Assembly: GCA_028280805.1 (NCBI GenBank)
Contig: JANQLB010000078.1
Location: 62,001 to 126,000 of the forward strand
DNA: 64,000 nucleotides
Direction of reading: 5' to 3'
DNA from: Tissierellales bacterium
Lineage (GTDB): Bacteria > Bacillota > Clostridia > Tissierellales > VENL01
Shown: positions 40,261 to 50,040 of the stretch, piece after piece
Position numbering within the stretch: position 1 is the stretch's first letter
Layout: the number at the start of each line of letters is the position of its first letter
The notes under the pieces: generated by a model
Seen by the model: only the letters and a program-made list of their open reading frames with translations
Database searches by the model: none
Told to the model about the DNA's origin: nothing
Made by a program: the position numbers and the translations under genes

Positions 40261-41016
40261 ATGAAGTTAGTGTCATGGAATGTAAATGGATTAAGGGCAT
40301 GTGTAAAAAAGGGTTTCTTAGACTATTTTAATGAGGTGGATGCAGATATATTTTGTGTCCAAGAGACTAAACTGCAAGAAGGACAAATTACCTTAGAACT
40401 TGAAGGTTATATTCAATACTGGAATTATGCTGTTAAAAAAGGATATTCAGGTACTGCAATATTTACAAAAAAGAAACCGCTATCTGCTAAAAATGGTATC
40501 GGCATAGATGAGCATGATCAAGAAGGAAGAGTAATAACACTAGAATACGAAGATTTTTATTTAGTCAATGTATATACACCTAATTCTCAAAGAGAGCTGG
40601 CAAGACTAGATTATAGAATGACTTGGGAAGAAGCGTTTAAAGAATATATTAAGAACTTAGATTTACATAAGCCTGTAATTTTATGTGGAGATTTAAATGT
40701 AGCTCATAAGGAAATAGACCTAAAAAATCCATCAACAAATCGTAAAAATGCTGGTTTCACAGATGAAGAGCGAGAAAAAATGACACAATTATTAAGTGAA
40801 AGATTTATTGATACATTTAGATATTTTTATCCTGATAAGCAAGATTCTTATACTTGGTGGTCATATATGAGAAAAGCCAGAGAAAGAAACGTGGGATGGA
40901 GAATTGACTATTTTATTATTTCTCAAAGACTTAAAGAAGTGCTTAAAGATTCATATATTCATTATCACATTTTAGGTAGTGACCACTGCCCTGTGGTCTT
41001 AGAAATATTTGATTAA
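40261..41016 (+). CDS. Exodeoxyribonuclease III (Xth/ExoA family)
   Basis: SWNVNGLRACVKKGF, FCVQETKLQ, GDLNVAHKEIDL, GSDHCPV; start at ATG 40261. Confidence 0.96.
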   Translation: MKLVSWNVNGLRACVKKGFLDYFNEVDADIFCVQETKLQEGQITLELEGYIQYWNYAVKKGYSGTAIFTKKKPLSAKNGIGIDEHDQEGRVITLEYEDFYLVNVYTPNSQRELARLDYRMTWEEAFKEYIKNLDLHKPVILCGDLNVAHKEIDLKNPSTNRKNAGFTDEEREKMTQLLSERFIDTFRYFYPDKQDSYTWWSYMRKARERNVGWRIDYFIISQRLKEVLKDSYIHYHILGSDHCPVVLEIFD

Positions 41017-41193
41017 TAACTTAATAATTTAAAAGAATCCTGATGTTTCTTTTGTATCATGAATACCATTTGTCCTGCTTACTTAGTATTGTAATAAGTT
41101 TAAGTATGCTTTAAAATAAAATATAGTAAATTAATTTAAAATATGTTATATGACTAAAGTTGAATTTATAAAATTAAAAACGAGGAGGAAAAT

Positions 41194-41664
41194 ATGCTTT
41201 ACATTATTTTTACTTTAATTGTTGCTATTGATCAATTTACAAAATATTTAGCAGTAGAAAGACTTATGGGAAACCCTCCCTTTGTAATAATTAACAACTT
41301 TTTTCAGTTTAATTACGTAGAAAACTATGGTGCAGCTTTTGGTATACTCCAAAATCAACAGTTATTTTTTATTATTGCAAATTTCATAATTATTATTGGA
41401 ATTATTATCTTCATGAAGATAAATAATAAACTAACTAAACTTATGAATACATCTTTAGTTTTAATATTAGCAGGAGCAATTGGTAATCTAATAGATAGAA
41501 TTAGACTAGGCTATGTAGTGGATTTCCTAGATGTAAAATTTGGTAATTTTTATGACTATCCTGTTTTTAATATAGCAGACAGCTCAGTAGTTATAGCTAG
41601 TTTTATTATAATTTACTTAGTACTGTCTGATAAGTATGAAGTTTCAGATAAAAAGAATATTTAA
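41194..41664 (+). CDS. lspA: Signal peptidase II
   Basis: DQFTKYLA, NYGAAFGIL, GAIGNLIDRIRLGYVVDFLD, FNIADSSV. Confidence 0.97.
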   Translation: MLYIIFTLIVAIDQFTKYLAVERLMGNPPFVIINNFFQFNYVENYGAAFGILQNQQLFFIIANFIIIIGIIIFMKINNKLTKLMNTSLVLILAGAIGNLIDRIRLGYVVDFLDVKFGNFYDYPVFNIADSSVVIASFIIIYLVLSDKYEVSDKKNI

Positions 41665-41702
41665 CTTAATATTCATTGAGAACATTGAAAGGAACGATAG
41701 AT

Positions 41703-42620
41703 ATGGACTTAATAGAAATATTAGTTGATGAAGAAGATAACGATAGACTGGATTCTTTTTTAGCACAGGAAGTTGATAGCATTTCAAGGTCATATATTCA
41801 GAAGCTCATTAAGGATAAACTGGTTACTGTTAATAATAAAAAAGTTAAACCAAGCTATCTTGTAAATCAAGGTGATAAAATTGTTATTAACCTTCCTGAG
41901 CCTAAGAAATTAGATGTAAAGCCTGAAAATATACCTTTAGAAATAGTTTATCAAGATTATGATGTTGTAGTTGTGTATAAGCCACAAGGTATGGTGGTTC
42001 ATCCTGCACCAGGAAACTATACTGGGACTTTAGTCAATGCTTTACTATATCATTTGGAAAATTTATCTTCAATAAATGGAGTTATACGACCCGGAATTGT
42101 ACATAGAATTGATAAGGACACATCAGGTCTGCTAATGGTTGCTAAAAATAATACCGCACATTTGCATCTGTCAAATCAGCTAAAAGAGCATACTATAATT
42201 AGAAAATACCATGCTTTAGCAGTAGGTAATATTAAAGAGGAAAAAGGTACAATAAATGCTCCTATAGGGAGGCATCCTGTAGATAGAAAAAAGATGTCAG
42301 TAACTGATAAAAATAGTAGAAGTGCAGTAACTCATTTTACTGTTCTTGATCGTTATAAACAATATACATTAGTTGAAGCCAGTCTTGAAACAGGAAGAAC
42401 TCATCAGATAAGAGTACACATGAATTATATAAATCATCCTTTAGTGGGTGACCCTGTGTATGGAATTAAGAGAGAAAAATTTAGCGTAAATGGACAATTA
42501 CTTCATGCAAAAATTATTGGGTTTATACATCCCACTAAAAATGAATATATGGAATTTGAAAGTGATTTACCAGAATATTTCAATAAAGTATTAGATATTT
42601 TAAAAAGACAAAATTCCTGA
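41703..42620 (+). CDS. RluA/RluD family pseudouridine synthase
   Basis: S4 domain; GIVHRIDKDTSGLLMVAKN; LETGRTHQIRVHM. Confidence 0.96.
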   Translation: MDLIEILVDEEDNDRLDSFLAQEVDSISRSYIQKLIKDKLVTVNNKKVKPSYLVNQGDKIVINLPEPKKLDVKPENIPLEIVYQDYDVVVVYKPQGMVVHPAPGNYTGTLVNALLYHLENLSSINGVIRPGIVHRIDKDTSGLLMVAKNNTAHLHLSNQLKEHTIIRKYHALAVGNIKEEKGTINAPIGRHPVDRKKMSVTDKNSRSAVTHFTVLDRYKQYTLVEASLETGRTHQIRVHMNYINHPLVGDPVYGIKREKFSVNGQLLHAKIIGFIHPTKNEYMEFESDLPEYFNKVLDILKRQNS

Positions 42621-42705
42621 TATTAATTAATTTAATTAAAAAAACACTGGACAATCAAACAAAACTATGTTATCATGTTAAAAATAAATAAAAGATTCCT
42701 TTAAG

Positions 42706-43414
<709 letters not shown>

Positions 43415-43427
43415 TTAATACCTTTTA

Positions 43428-43478
43428 AATCAGTCCTGTGAGGCTGAAAAAGGGAGAGCAGGTTCTCCCTCCTTAAAA
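43428..43478 (+). promoter_or_regulatory. Second PyrR-type attenuator between pyrR and uraA
   Basis: CAGTCCTGTGAGGCTGAAAAAGGGAGAGCAGGTTCTCCCTCCTTAAAAAA. Confidence 0.75.
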
Positions 43479-43499
43479 AATATAAAGGGAGGAATAATT

Positions 43500-44789
43500 A
43501 TGAAAAACGGTCAAACAGTAGCTAAACAAGAAACAAAAGATTGTGCAGGGAAGAAAGGACTAAATAATGTAGGAAGAAAAGCAATACTTGCAATTCAGCA
43601 TGTAATAGCAATGTTTGGTGCAACGGTATTAGTTCCAACAATTACTGGATTGAATCCAGCAGTTGCATTATTTACAGCAGGATGTGGAACACTGTTATTT
43701 CATCTGGTAACAAAGAGAAAAGTTCCAGTGTTTTTGGGTTCAAGTTTTGCATTTATTCCGGTTATATTGGCTGTGTCTGAAAAATTTGGTGACTTAGCCT
43801 ATGCACAAGGAGGAATAATAGTAGCAGGAGCTTTGTATTTAGTATTGTCACTCTTAATAATGTTATTTGGAATAGATAGAGTAAAGAGCTTTTTTCCACC
43901 AGTAGTAACGGGACCAATAATTATTGTTATTGGTTTAATATTAAGTCCTGTGGCATTAGAAATGGCATCAGATAATTGGCTGATTGCTTTTGTGGTAATA
44001 GTGACAGTAATGCTGGTTTCCATTTGGGGAAAAGGCTTATTAAAAGTAATACCCATTTTATGTGGAGTTTTAGTCGGATATTTAACAGCTTTAATTCTAG
44101 ATACATTAAATTACACAAATTTTATAGATTATAGTATCATTACTGATGCACAGTTTTTACAAATACCAGAGTTTACAATGCCTAAATTTAGTTTAGCAGC
44201 AATTGCTATGATTGCTCCAATAGTTTTAGCTGTATTTATGGAGCATATAGGTGATATTACAACTAATGGATCAGTTGTAGGGAAAAACTTCTTTAAAGAC
44301 CCGGGATTACACAGGACGTTATTAGGAGATGGATTAGCAACAATGTTTGCAGGTTTAGTCGGAGGACCTCCTAATACGACTTATGGTGAAAATACAAGTG
44401 TTTTAGCTGTTACGAAAAATTATAATCCTGCAATTTTAAGAATAGCTGCTGTTATAGCAATAACAATGAGCTTCCTAGGGCAGTTTGGAGCAGTATTACG
44501 CACCATACCAAGACCTGTAATGGGTGGGATTAGTATAATTCTATTTGGTATGATAGCAAGTGTAGGAATTAAGACAATAAGTAATGCAGATATAGATTTT
44601 ACAAAAAACAGAAATGTAATAATAATGTCATTAATATTAGTAGCAGGAATTGGAACTAAAATGCTTGAAGTAAATTCAGAGTTCACTGGAACTATAGGTA
44701 TCCAATTAACTGAAAATATACAAATAATAGGGTTAAGTCTTGCAGCAATAATAGGAATTGTAACTAATAAAGTTTTACCTGAAAAGTAA
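43500..44789 (+). CDS. uraA: Uracil permease (NCS2 family)
   Basis: QHVIAMFGATVLVPTITGLNP; EHIGDITTNGSVVGKNF; GGPPNTTYGENTSVLAVTK. Confidence 0.95.
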   Translation: MKNGQTVAKQETKDCAGKKGLNNVGRKAILAIQHVIAMFGATVLVPTITGLNPAVALFTAGCGTLLFHLVTKRKVPVFLGSSFAFIPVILAVSEKFGDLAYAQGGIIVAGALYLVLSLLIMLFGIDRVKSFFPPVVTGPIIIVIGLILSPVALEMASDNWLIAFVVIVTVMLVSIWGKGLLKVIPILCGVLVGYLTALILDTLNYTNFIDYSIITDAQFLQIPEFTMPKFSLAAIAMIAPIVLAVFMEHIGDITTNGSVVGKNFFKDPGLHRTLLGDGLATMFAGLVGGPPNTTYGENTSVLAVTKNYNPAILRIAAVIAITMSFLGQFGAVLRTIPRPVMGGISIILFGMIASVGIKTISNADIDFTKNRNVIIMSLILVAGIGTKMLEVNSEFTGTIGIQLTENIQIIGLSLAAIIGIVTNKVLPEK

Positions 44790-44792
44790 ACC

Positions 44793-44828
44793 AAAAAAGG
44801 GTGGCATATAAAGTGCTGCTCTTTTTTT
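44793..44828 (+). terminator. Hairpin between uraA and pyrC
   Basis: AGGGTGGCA TATAAAG TGCTGCTCT TTTTTT (GU-containing stem plus T-run). Confidence 0.55.
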
Positions 44829-44843
44829 AAGGAGGTTAGTGTA

Positions 44844-46121
44844 ATGGAGTTGTTAATCAAAAATTGTAATATAGTTGATTCTAGTAAGAAAACTATTAAG
44901 CAGTCAGATTTACACATAAGCAACGGGATAATTAAAAACATAGGGAAAGATTTAAAAAATAAGTGTGATAAAGTTATTAATGTAAAGGGAGCTTTTGTAT
45001 TACCCGGGTTGGTAGATATACATGTCCATTTTCGTGAGCCGGGATATGAGTATAAAGAAACGATCAAGACCGGTTCTTTAGCCGCTGCAAAAGGTGGATT
45101 TACTACTGTTGCAATTATGCCAAACACAAATCCGGTTATAGACAATGTAGAAATTTTAGATAATCTTAAGGCAATTATAAAAAGAGATGCATGTATAAAG
45201 GTAATGCCTATCGGAGCAGTAACTAGAGGTCAAAAAGGTGAAGAATTAGTAGATATAAAATCATTATACGAAAACGGAGTTTATGGTTTTTCAGATGATG
45301 GTCAGCCAATCATGAATGAAGAAATAATGAATAAAGCTGTTAAACAGTGTAATGAACTTCAAATACCAATCATGATTCATAGTGAGGATAAGAGATATGT
45401 AAATGATGGATGTATAAACTTAGGCAGAGTTTCTGAGAAATTAAAGGTTAAGGGCATATCAAGAGATGCCGAGAATATCATGATTAAGAGAGATATTGAA
45501 ATTGCTAGGAACTTAAAGCTTAGTATTCATATCTGTCATGTAAGCACTAAAGAGGCTGTTTGTATGATTAGGCAGGCAAAACAAGATGGAGTTAAAGTAA
45601 CCTGCGAGGTTGCACCTCACCACTTTTCTATTACTGAGAATGTTATACTGGAAAAGCAAGCTATAGGAAAAGTTAATCCGCCTCTTAGAACTTATGAAGA
45701 TATAGAAGAAATTATAAAAGGAATTAAAGATGGAACCGTTGATGCAATAGCTACAGACCATGCACCTCACTCTAAAGATGAAAAACAATTAGATATACAG
45801 AAAGCTCCTTTTGGACTCACAGGTATTGAGCTTGCATTACCTATAACTAATACTTACTTACTTGAAAAGGGAGTAATAGATATATTTGATTTAGTAAACC
45901 TTATGAGTATAAACCCTAGAAAGATAATGGGTATGGACTCTAGAGGAATTGAAATCGGAGGATATGCAGATATTACGATAATTGACTTAAACAAAGAATA
46001 CATACTTAATGAAAGTGATATTATATCAAAAGGTAAAAATACACCATTTATTGGTATGAAGCTTAAAGGCAAGGTTAAATACACTATCTGTGATGGAAAA
46101 ATAGTATATGAGGAGGAGTAA
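44844..46121 (+). CDS. pyrC: Dihydroorotase
   Basis: VDIHVHFREPGYEYKETIKTG, MPNTNPV, ATDHAPHS. Confidence 0.97.
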   Translation: MELLIKNCNIVDSSKKTIKQSDLHISNGIIKNIGKDLKNKCDKVINVKGAFVLPGLVDIHVHFREPGYEYKETIKTGSLAAAKGGFTTVAIMPNTNPVIDNVEILDNLKAIIKRDACIKVMPIGAVTRGQKGEELVDIKSLYENGVYGFSDDGQPIMNEEIMNKAVKQCNELQIPIMIHSEDKRYVNDGCINLGRVSEKLKVKGISRDAENIMIKRDIEIARNLKLSIHICHVSTKEAVCMIRQAKQDGVKVTCEVAPHHFSITENVILEKQAIGKVNPPLRTYEDIEEIIKGIKDGTVDAIATDHAPHSKDEKQLDIQKAPFGLTGIELALPITNTYLLEKGVIDIFDLVNLMSINPRKIMGMDSRGIEIGGYADITIIDLNKEYILNESDIISKGKNTPFIGMKLKGKVKYTICDGKIVYEEE

Positions 46122-46122
46122 T

Positions 46123-47058
46123 ATGTTTGTTGATAAATTAATAGAAAAAATTAAGGAAAAGAAAAACCCGACTGTAGTAGGACTAGACCCAAGAATAAAT
46201 TTAGTTCCAAATTATATTAAGGAAAAACATTATAACCAGCAGCAAGATAAAATAAAGGCGGAAACTAAAGCAATTCTTGAGTATAACAAAATTATAATTG
46301 ATACTATAAAAGACATAGTTCCTTGTATAAAGCCTCAGATTGCATTTTATGAAGCTTATGGAATAGAAGGACTAAAGGTGTTTAAGGAAACAGTAGAGTA
46401 TGGAAAGGATAACGGACTTATTATTATCGCAGATATTAAAAGAGGAGATATAGGTTCAACTGCCGAAGCATATGCTAAAGCATATTTTGCAGGAGGTTTT
46501 GTAGATTTGGACAGCGTAACTGTAAGCCCCTATTTAGGTGAAGATTCCATTATACCTTTTACTGATTTCTGTAGTCAAGACAAGGGAGTTTTTATTCTTG
46601 ATAAGACCTCAAATAAATCGTCTAAGGATTTACAAGATTTAGAAATAATTAGTACAGATAAAGAAAATAAAATTTATCATGTTATGGGACACCTTATTAA
46701 TAAATGGGGTTCATCATATATCGGAAGGTATGGATACAGTTCCGTAGGAGCTGTGGTAGGAGCAACTTATCCGGAAGAAATGAAGTCATTAAGAAGAATT
46801 ATGGATAAAGCATTCTTCTTAGTTCCCGGCTATGGAGCTCAAGGGGGTAGTGCAGAAGATGTTGTAGATGCTTTTAATGATGATGGACTAGGTGCAGTAA
46901 TTAATTCATCCAGAGGAATTATTGGAGCTTATCAAAAGAAAGAATATCAATCTAAATATAGTGAAAAAGAGTTTTATTTAGCAATTAGAGAAGCAGCACT
47001 AAATATGAGAGACGATATCAATAAAGAGCTAAAGAAGTGTAAAAAATTAGCTTGGTAG
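46123..47058 (+). CDS. pyrF: Orotidine 5'-phosphate decarboxylase (type 2)
   Basis: NPTVVGLDPR, IIADIKRGDIGSTAEAYAKAYF. Confidence 0.96.
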   Translation: MFVDKLIEKIKEKKNPTVVGLDPRINLVPNYIKEKHYNQQQDKIKAETKAILEYNKIIIDTIKDIVPCIKPQIAFYEAYGIEGLKVFKETVEYGKDNGLIIIADIKRGDIGSTAEAYAKAYFAGGFVDLDSVTVSPYLGEDSIIPFTDFCSQDKGVFILDKTSNKSSKDLQDLEIISTDKENKIYHVMGHLINKWGSSYIGRYGYSSVGAVVGATYPEEMKSLRRIMDKAFFLVPGYGAQGGSAEDVVDAFNDDGLGAVINSSRGIIGAYQKKEYQSKYSEKEFYLAIREAALNMRDDINKELKKCKKLAW

Positions 47059-47070
47059 GAGGTAAAAATA

Positions 47071-47841
47071 ATGTTTATGGAAGATTGTATGGTTAAGTCC
47101 AATGAAAGAATTGTTGATGGGATATATAAAATGGAGCTGATAAATGAAAAAATCACTAACCAGAGTAAAGCAGGACAATTTCTTCAGATTAAGGTAAATA
47201 AATTTGATACTCCATTATTGAGAAGACCAATTAGCATCAATGAAATAAAGATAGATGAAAGTACACTTGTTATATATTATAAAGTAGTTGGTAAGGGAAC
47301 TAAAATTATGGCTGATATTAAGACTGGTGAAGTGATAAATGTAATAGGTCCTTTAGGTACAGGATTTGACATAGATATGAAAAATAAGAATATAGCAGTA
47401 GTCGGCGGAGGAATTGGTATTGCACCATTAATAGAGCTATGTAAAAGCTTATATAAAGATAATAATGTTTTTACTTATTTAGGTTTTTATGATATACCAT
47501 ATCTGGTTGAAGAATTTAAAAAATATGGTAATGAGATAGAAATATCAACAGTTACGGGTGCAGCAGGAAAAAAAGGGTTTGTTACTGGAGGGCTTGAAAA
47601 AGCTTTACTAGATAATAAAATAGACATAATATACGCATGCGGACCTAATGCTATGTTAAAAGAATTAAAAGATATTGCGGGCAGCTTAAATATAAAGTGT
47701 CAATTATCTCTTGAGGAAAGAATGGCATGTGGCATAGGTGCGTGCTTGGGATGTTCAATAGAAACTACTGATGGTGAAATGAAAAAGGTATGTTATGACG
47801 GACCTGTATTTTGGAGTAATGAGGTGATGTTAAATGACTAA
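47071..47841 (+). CDS. pyrK: Dihydroorotate dehydrogenase electron transfer subunit
   Basis: VVGGGIGIAPLIELCK, YACGPNAMLKEL, SLEERMACGIGACLGCSIET. Confidence 0.96.
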   Translation: MFMEDCMVKSNERIVDGIYKMELINEKITNQSKAGQFLQIKVNKFDTPLLRRPISINEIKIDESTLVIYYKVVGKGTKIMADIKTGEVINVIGPLGTGFDIDMKNKNIAVVGGGIGIAPLIELCKSLYKDNNVFTYLGFYDIPYLVEEFKKYGNEIEISTVTGAAGKKGFVTGGLEKALLDNKIDIIYACGPNAMLKELKDIAGSLNIKCQLSLEERMACGIGACLGCSIETTDGEMKKVCYDGPVFWSNEVMLND

Positions 47842-48754
47842 ATCGGTTAATTTGTCTGTGGATATAGGAGGATTAAAAATCAATAACCCAATAACAACTG
47901 CTTCTGGAACTTATGGATTTGGCAGGGAATACGAAAATTATATGGATATAAGTAAGCTGGGAGCTATTATGGTTAAAGGATTAACCCTAAGACCACGTAA
48001 GGGAAATAAAACACCTAGAGTAGTAGAAACTGCTAGTGGAATGTTAAACAGTGTAGGTCTTGAAAATCCGGGAGTAGAGTATTTTGTAGAAAATGAACTA
48101 CCCTATCTTAAGAAAAAGGGAGTAACAGTAATAGCAAATATCTCCGGTAATAGTATCGAAGAATATTGTGAAATGTCAAGGATATTAGATAAGACATCAT
48201 GTGATGCTATCGAAATGAATATTTCCTGTCCCAATGTTAAACAGGGAGGAGTAGCGTTTGGTACAGATAAAGATGTAGTTCTTAAAATTACTAAGAAAGT
48301 AAGAAAGTACTTAACTAAACCTCTTATAGTTAAATTATCGCCTAATGTAACAGACATTAAAGAAATAGCGGTTAGTGCAGAAAAAGGCGGTGCTGATGGT
48401 ATAAGTCTTATTAATACTCTATTAGGAATGGCTGTAGATATTAAAACAAGACGTCCAATCTTAAGAAATAATGTAGGAGGATTATCAGGACCAGCTGTAA
48501 AGCCGGTTGCAATAAGAATGGTATGGCAGGTTAAGAGTGCAGTTAACATACCTATTATTGGAATGGGCGGGATCAGTAGTGTAGAGGATATTATAGAATT
48601 CCTTTTAGTTGGAGCAAGTGCTGTATCTATAGGAACTGCTAATTTTATAAATCCTAAAATATCTCTTGAGCTTTTAGAAGAATTAGAGAAATACTTAATT
48701 GAAAATGATATACGGGACGTAAATGAATTAGTTGGTCAGATTAAGATTTATTAA
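47834..48754 (+). CDS. pyrD: Dihydroorotate dehydrogenase (class 1B)
   Basis: NPITTASGTYGFGREY, MNISCPNVKQGG, GMGGISSVEDIIEFLLVGASAVSIGTANF. Confidence 0.97.
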   Translation: MTKSVNLSVDIGGLKINNPITTASGTYGFGREYENYMDISKLGAIMVKGLTLRPRKGNKTPRVVETASGMLNSVGLENPGVEYFVENELPYLKKKGVTVIANISGNSIEEYCEMSRILDKTSCDAIEMNISCPNVKQGGVAFGTDKDVVLKITKKVRKYLTKPLIVKLSPNVTDIKEIAVSAEKGGADGISLINTLLGMAVDIKTRRPILRNNVGGLSGPAVKPVAIRMVWQVKSAVNIPIIGMGGISSVEDIIEFLLVGASAVSIGTANFINPKISLELLEELEKYLIENDIRDVNELVGQIKIY

Positions 48755-48795
48755 ATTTTCATAATTAATTAAATATAAAGATGGAGGTATATTTT

Positions 48796-49371
48796 ATGAA
48801 TAGAGAAGAAATATTAAAAATTTTAGAAGATGCAGGTGTGTTACTAAAGGGTCATTTCCTTTTGACATCTGGAAGACATTCGCAAAAGTATTTACAGTGT
48901 GCAAAATTATTTCAGTATCCTGAGTATTCTAGAGTTATAACTAATGAGTTAATTAAACAGTTTAAAAATGAAAAAATTGATTTAGTTGTAGGTCCTGCTG
49001 TAGGTGGAATAATATTAGCTTATGAAGCTGCCAGACAGTTAAATGTAAAAAACATTTTTATGGAAAGAGAAAATGGAAAAATGACATTAAGAAGGGGATT
49101 TGAGATACAAGAAGGTATGAAAATTCTTGTTGTTGAAGACGTAGTAACCACAGGAGGCTCCGTTAAAGAGGTTATTGACGTTATAAAGGACAATGGAGGA
49201 ATTGTTATAGGGGTTGGAAGTATTGTAGACAGAAGTACAGGAAATAGAAAATTTGAAGAAGAATTAAAATCTGTTATCAAGTTTGATATAGAAACTTACT
49301 CTCCTGATGAATGTCCATTATGTAAAGAGGGAACGCCAGCTGTAAAGCCCGGAAGTAGAAGCATTAAATAA
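48796..49371 (+). CDS. pyrE: Orotate phosphoribosyltransferase
   Basis: [37 protein letters not shown]. Confidence 0.97.
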   Translation: MNREEILKILEDAGVLLKGHFLLTSGRHSQKYLQCAKLFQYPEYSRVITNELIKQFKNEKIDLVVGPAVGGIILAYEAARQLNVKNIFMERENGKMTLRRGFEIQEGMKILVVEDVVTTGGSVKEVIDVIKDNGGIVIGVGSIVDRSTGNRKFEEELKSVIKFDIETYSPDECPLCKEGTPAVKPGSRSIK

Positions 49372-49377
49372 ATTAAT

Positions 49378-49421
49378 ACTAATAGTTCAGGTGAAGTTTT
49401 AACTTTATCTGAACTATTAGT
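49378..49421 (+). terminator. Terminator-like inverted repeat after pyrE
   Basis: ACTAATAGTTCAG...CTGAACTATTAGT perfect 13-bp stem. Confidence 0.6.
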
Positions 49422-49484
49422 AGTTTTATTAGGGTACTTTTATAAGGTAATGTAAAAAACTTTGTGCTTAAGTGAAGCAAATAG

Positions 49485-49530
49485 CTCCTTTTTGGGAATG
49501 ATTAAAAATATTAATTAAACCAAAAAGGAG
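49485..49530. repeat. Inverted repeat preceding IS256-like remnant
   Basis: CTCCTTTTTGG...CCAAAAAGGAG, perfect 11-bp arms. Confidence 0.5.
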
Positions 49531-49537
49531 TTTTGTT

Positions 49538-49615
49538 ATGATTACATTACCAAAGGAAGTTTTAAGAGATATGATTAAGGAGGGAAATTTAAAAAAATCA
49601 CAGAGGTGTTTTTAG
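49538..49615 (+). pseudogene. Remnant 5' end of IS256-family (Mutator) transposase
   Basis: MITLPKEVLRDMIKEGNLKKSQRCF* resembles the conserved N-terminus of IS256-type transposases; truncated after 25 codons. Confidence 0.5.
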
Positions 49616-49780
49616 CTTTTTTAGCCTATAATATGAAAAAAGCTATAAATATTATAAGAATAAAGAAATTTGTAGAGAAATTAAGATAATTAAATCAATT
49701 TTTTAATCTATCTTTACAAAGGTTTAAAATTTAATACTTGAATATATCTATAAAATTACATATAATATTTTGGGTGAGGA

Positions 49781-49993
49781 TTGGGAAAAACTGACTTCAA
49801 CAATAGAACAGTTGTCATTCAAAGACAATACAAAAATCGGCAACAATGTGTGAACAGCTCAAAATGTAACGATTATGCCAGAGGTTGCATATACATGGAA
49901 AGGTTTAAATTAGTAAAACCTGACCCTTTAGCCCATAAAAAATTATTTACATACTACGCGGTAGCTTTATTATTAATAGTACTATTGGTATAA
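49781..49993 (+). CDS. Hypothetical small protein with C-terminal TM segment
   Basis: 70-aa ORF, TTG start; shorter ATG start at 49894 gives 32-aa MERFKLVKPDPLAHKKLFTYYAVALLLIVLLV. Confidence 0.3.
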   Translation: MGKTDFNNRTVVIQRQYKNRQQCVNSSKCNDYARGCIYMERFKLVKPDPLAHKKLFTYYAVALLLIVLLV

Positions 49994-50040
49994 TCAATTG
50001 AAAAATATTACAAAAAACTTAGGATAAGAGGTGAAGTGAT

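Noticed and set aside
44793-44828. AGGGTGGCA resembling the T-box AGGGTGGNACCGCG motif
   Set aside because: The downstream CCGCG and upstream specifier stem are absent; explained as a simple GU-rich terminator hairpin.
44420-45145. 241-aa minus-strand ORF across uraA/pyrC
   Set aside because: Antisense to two clearly functional genes; composition typical of reverse-strand ORFs in AT-rich coding DNA; no motif.
48103-48549. 148-aa minus-strand ORF within pyrD
   Set aside because: Antisense shadow of pyrD.
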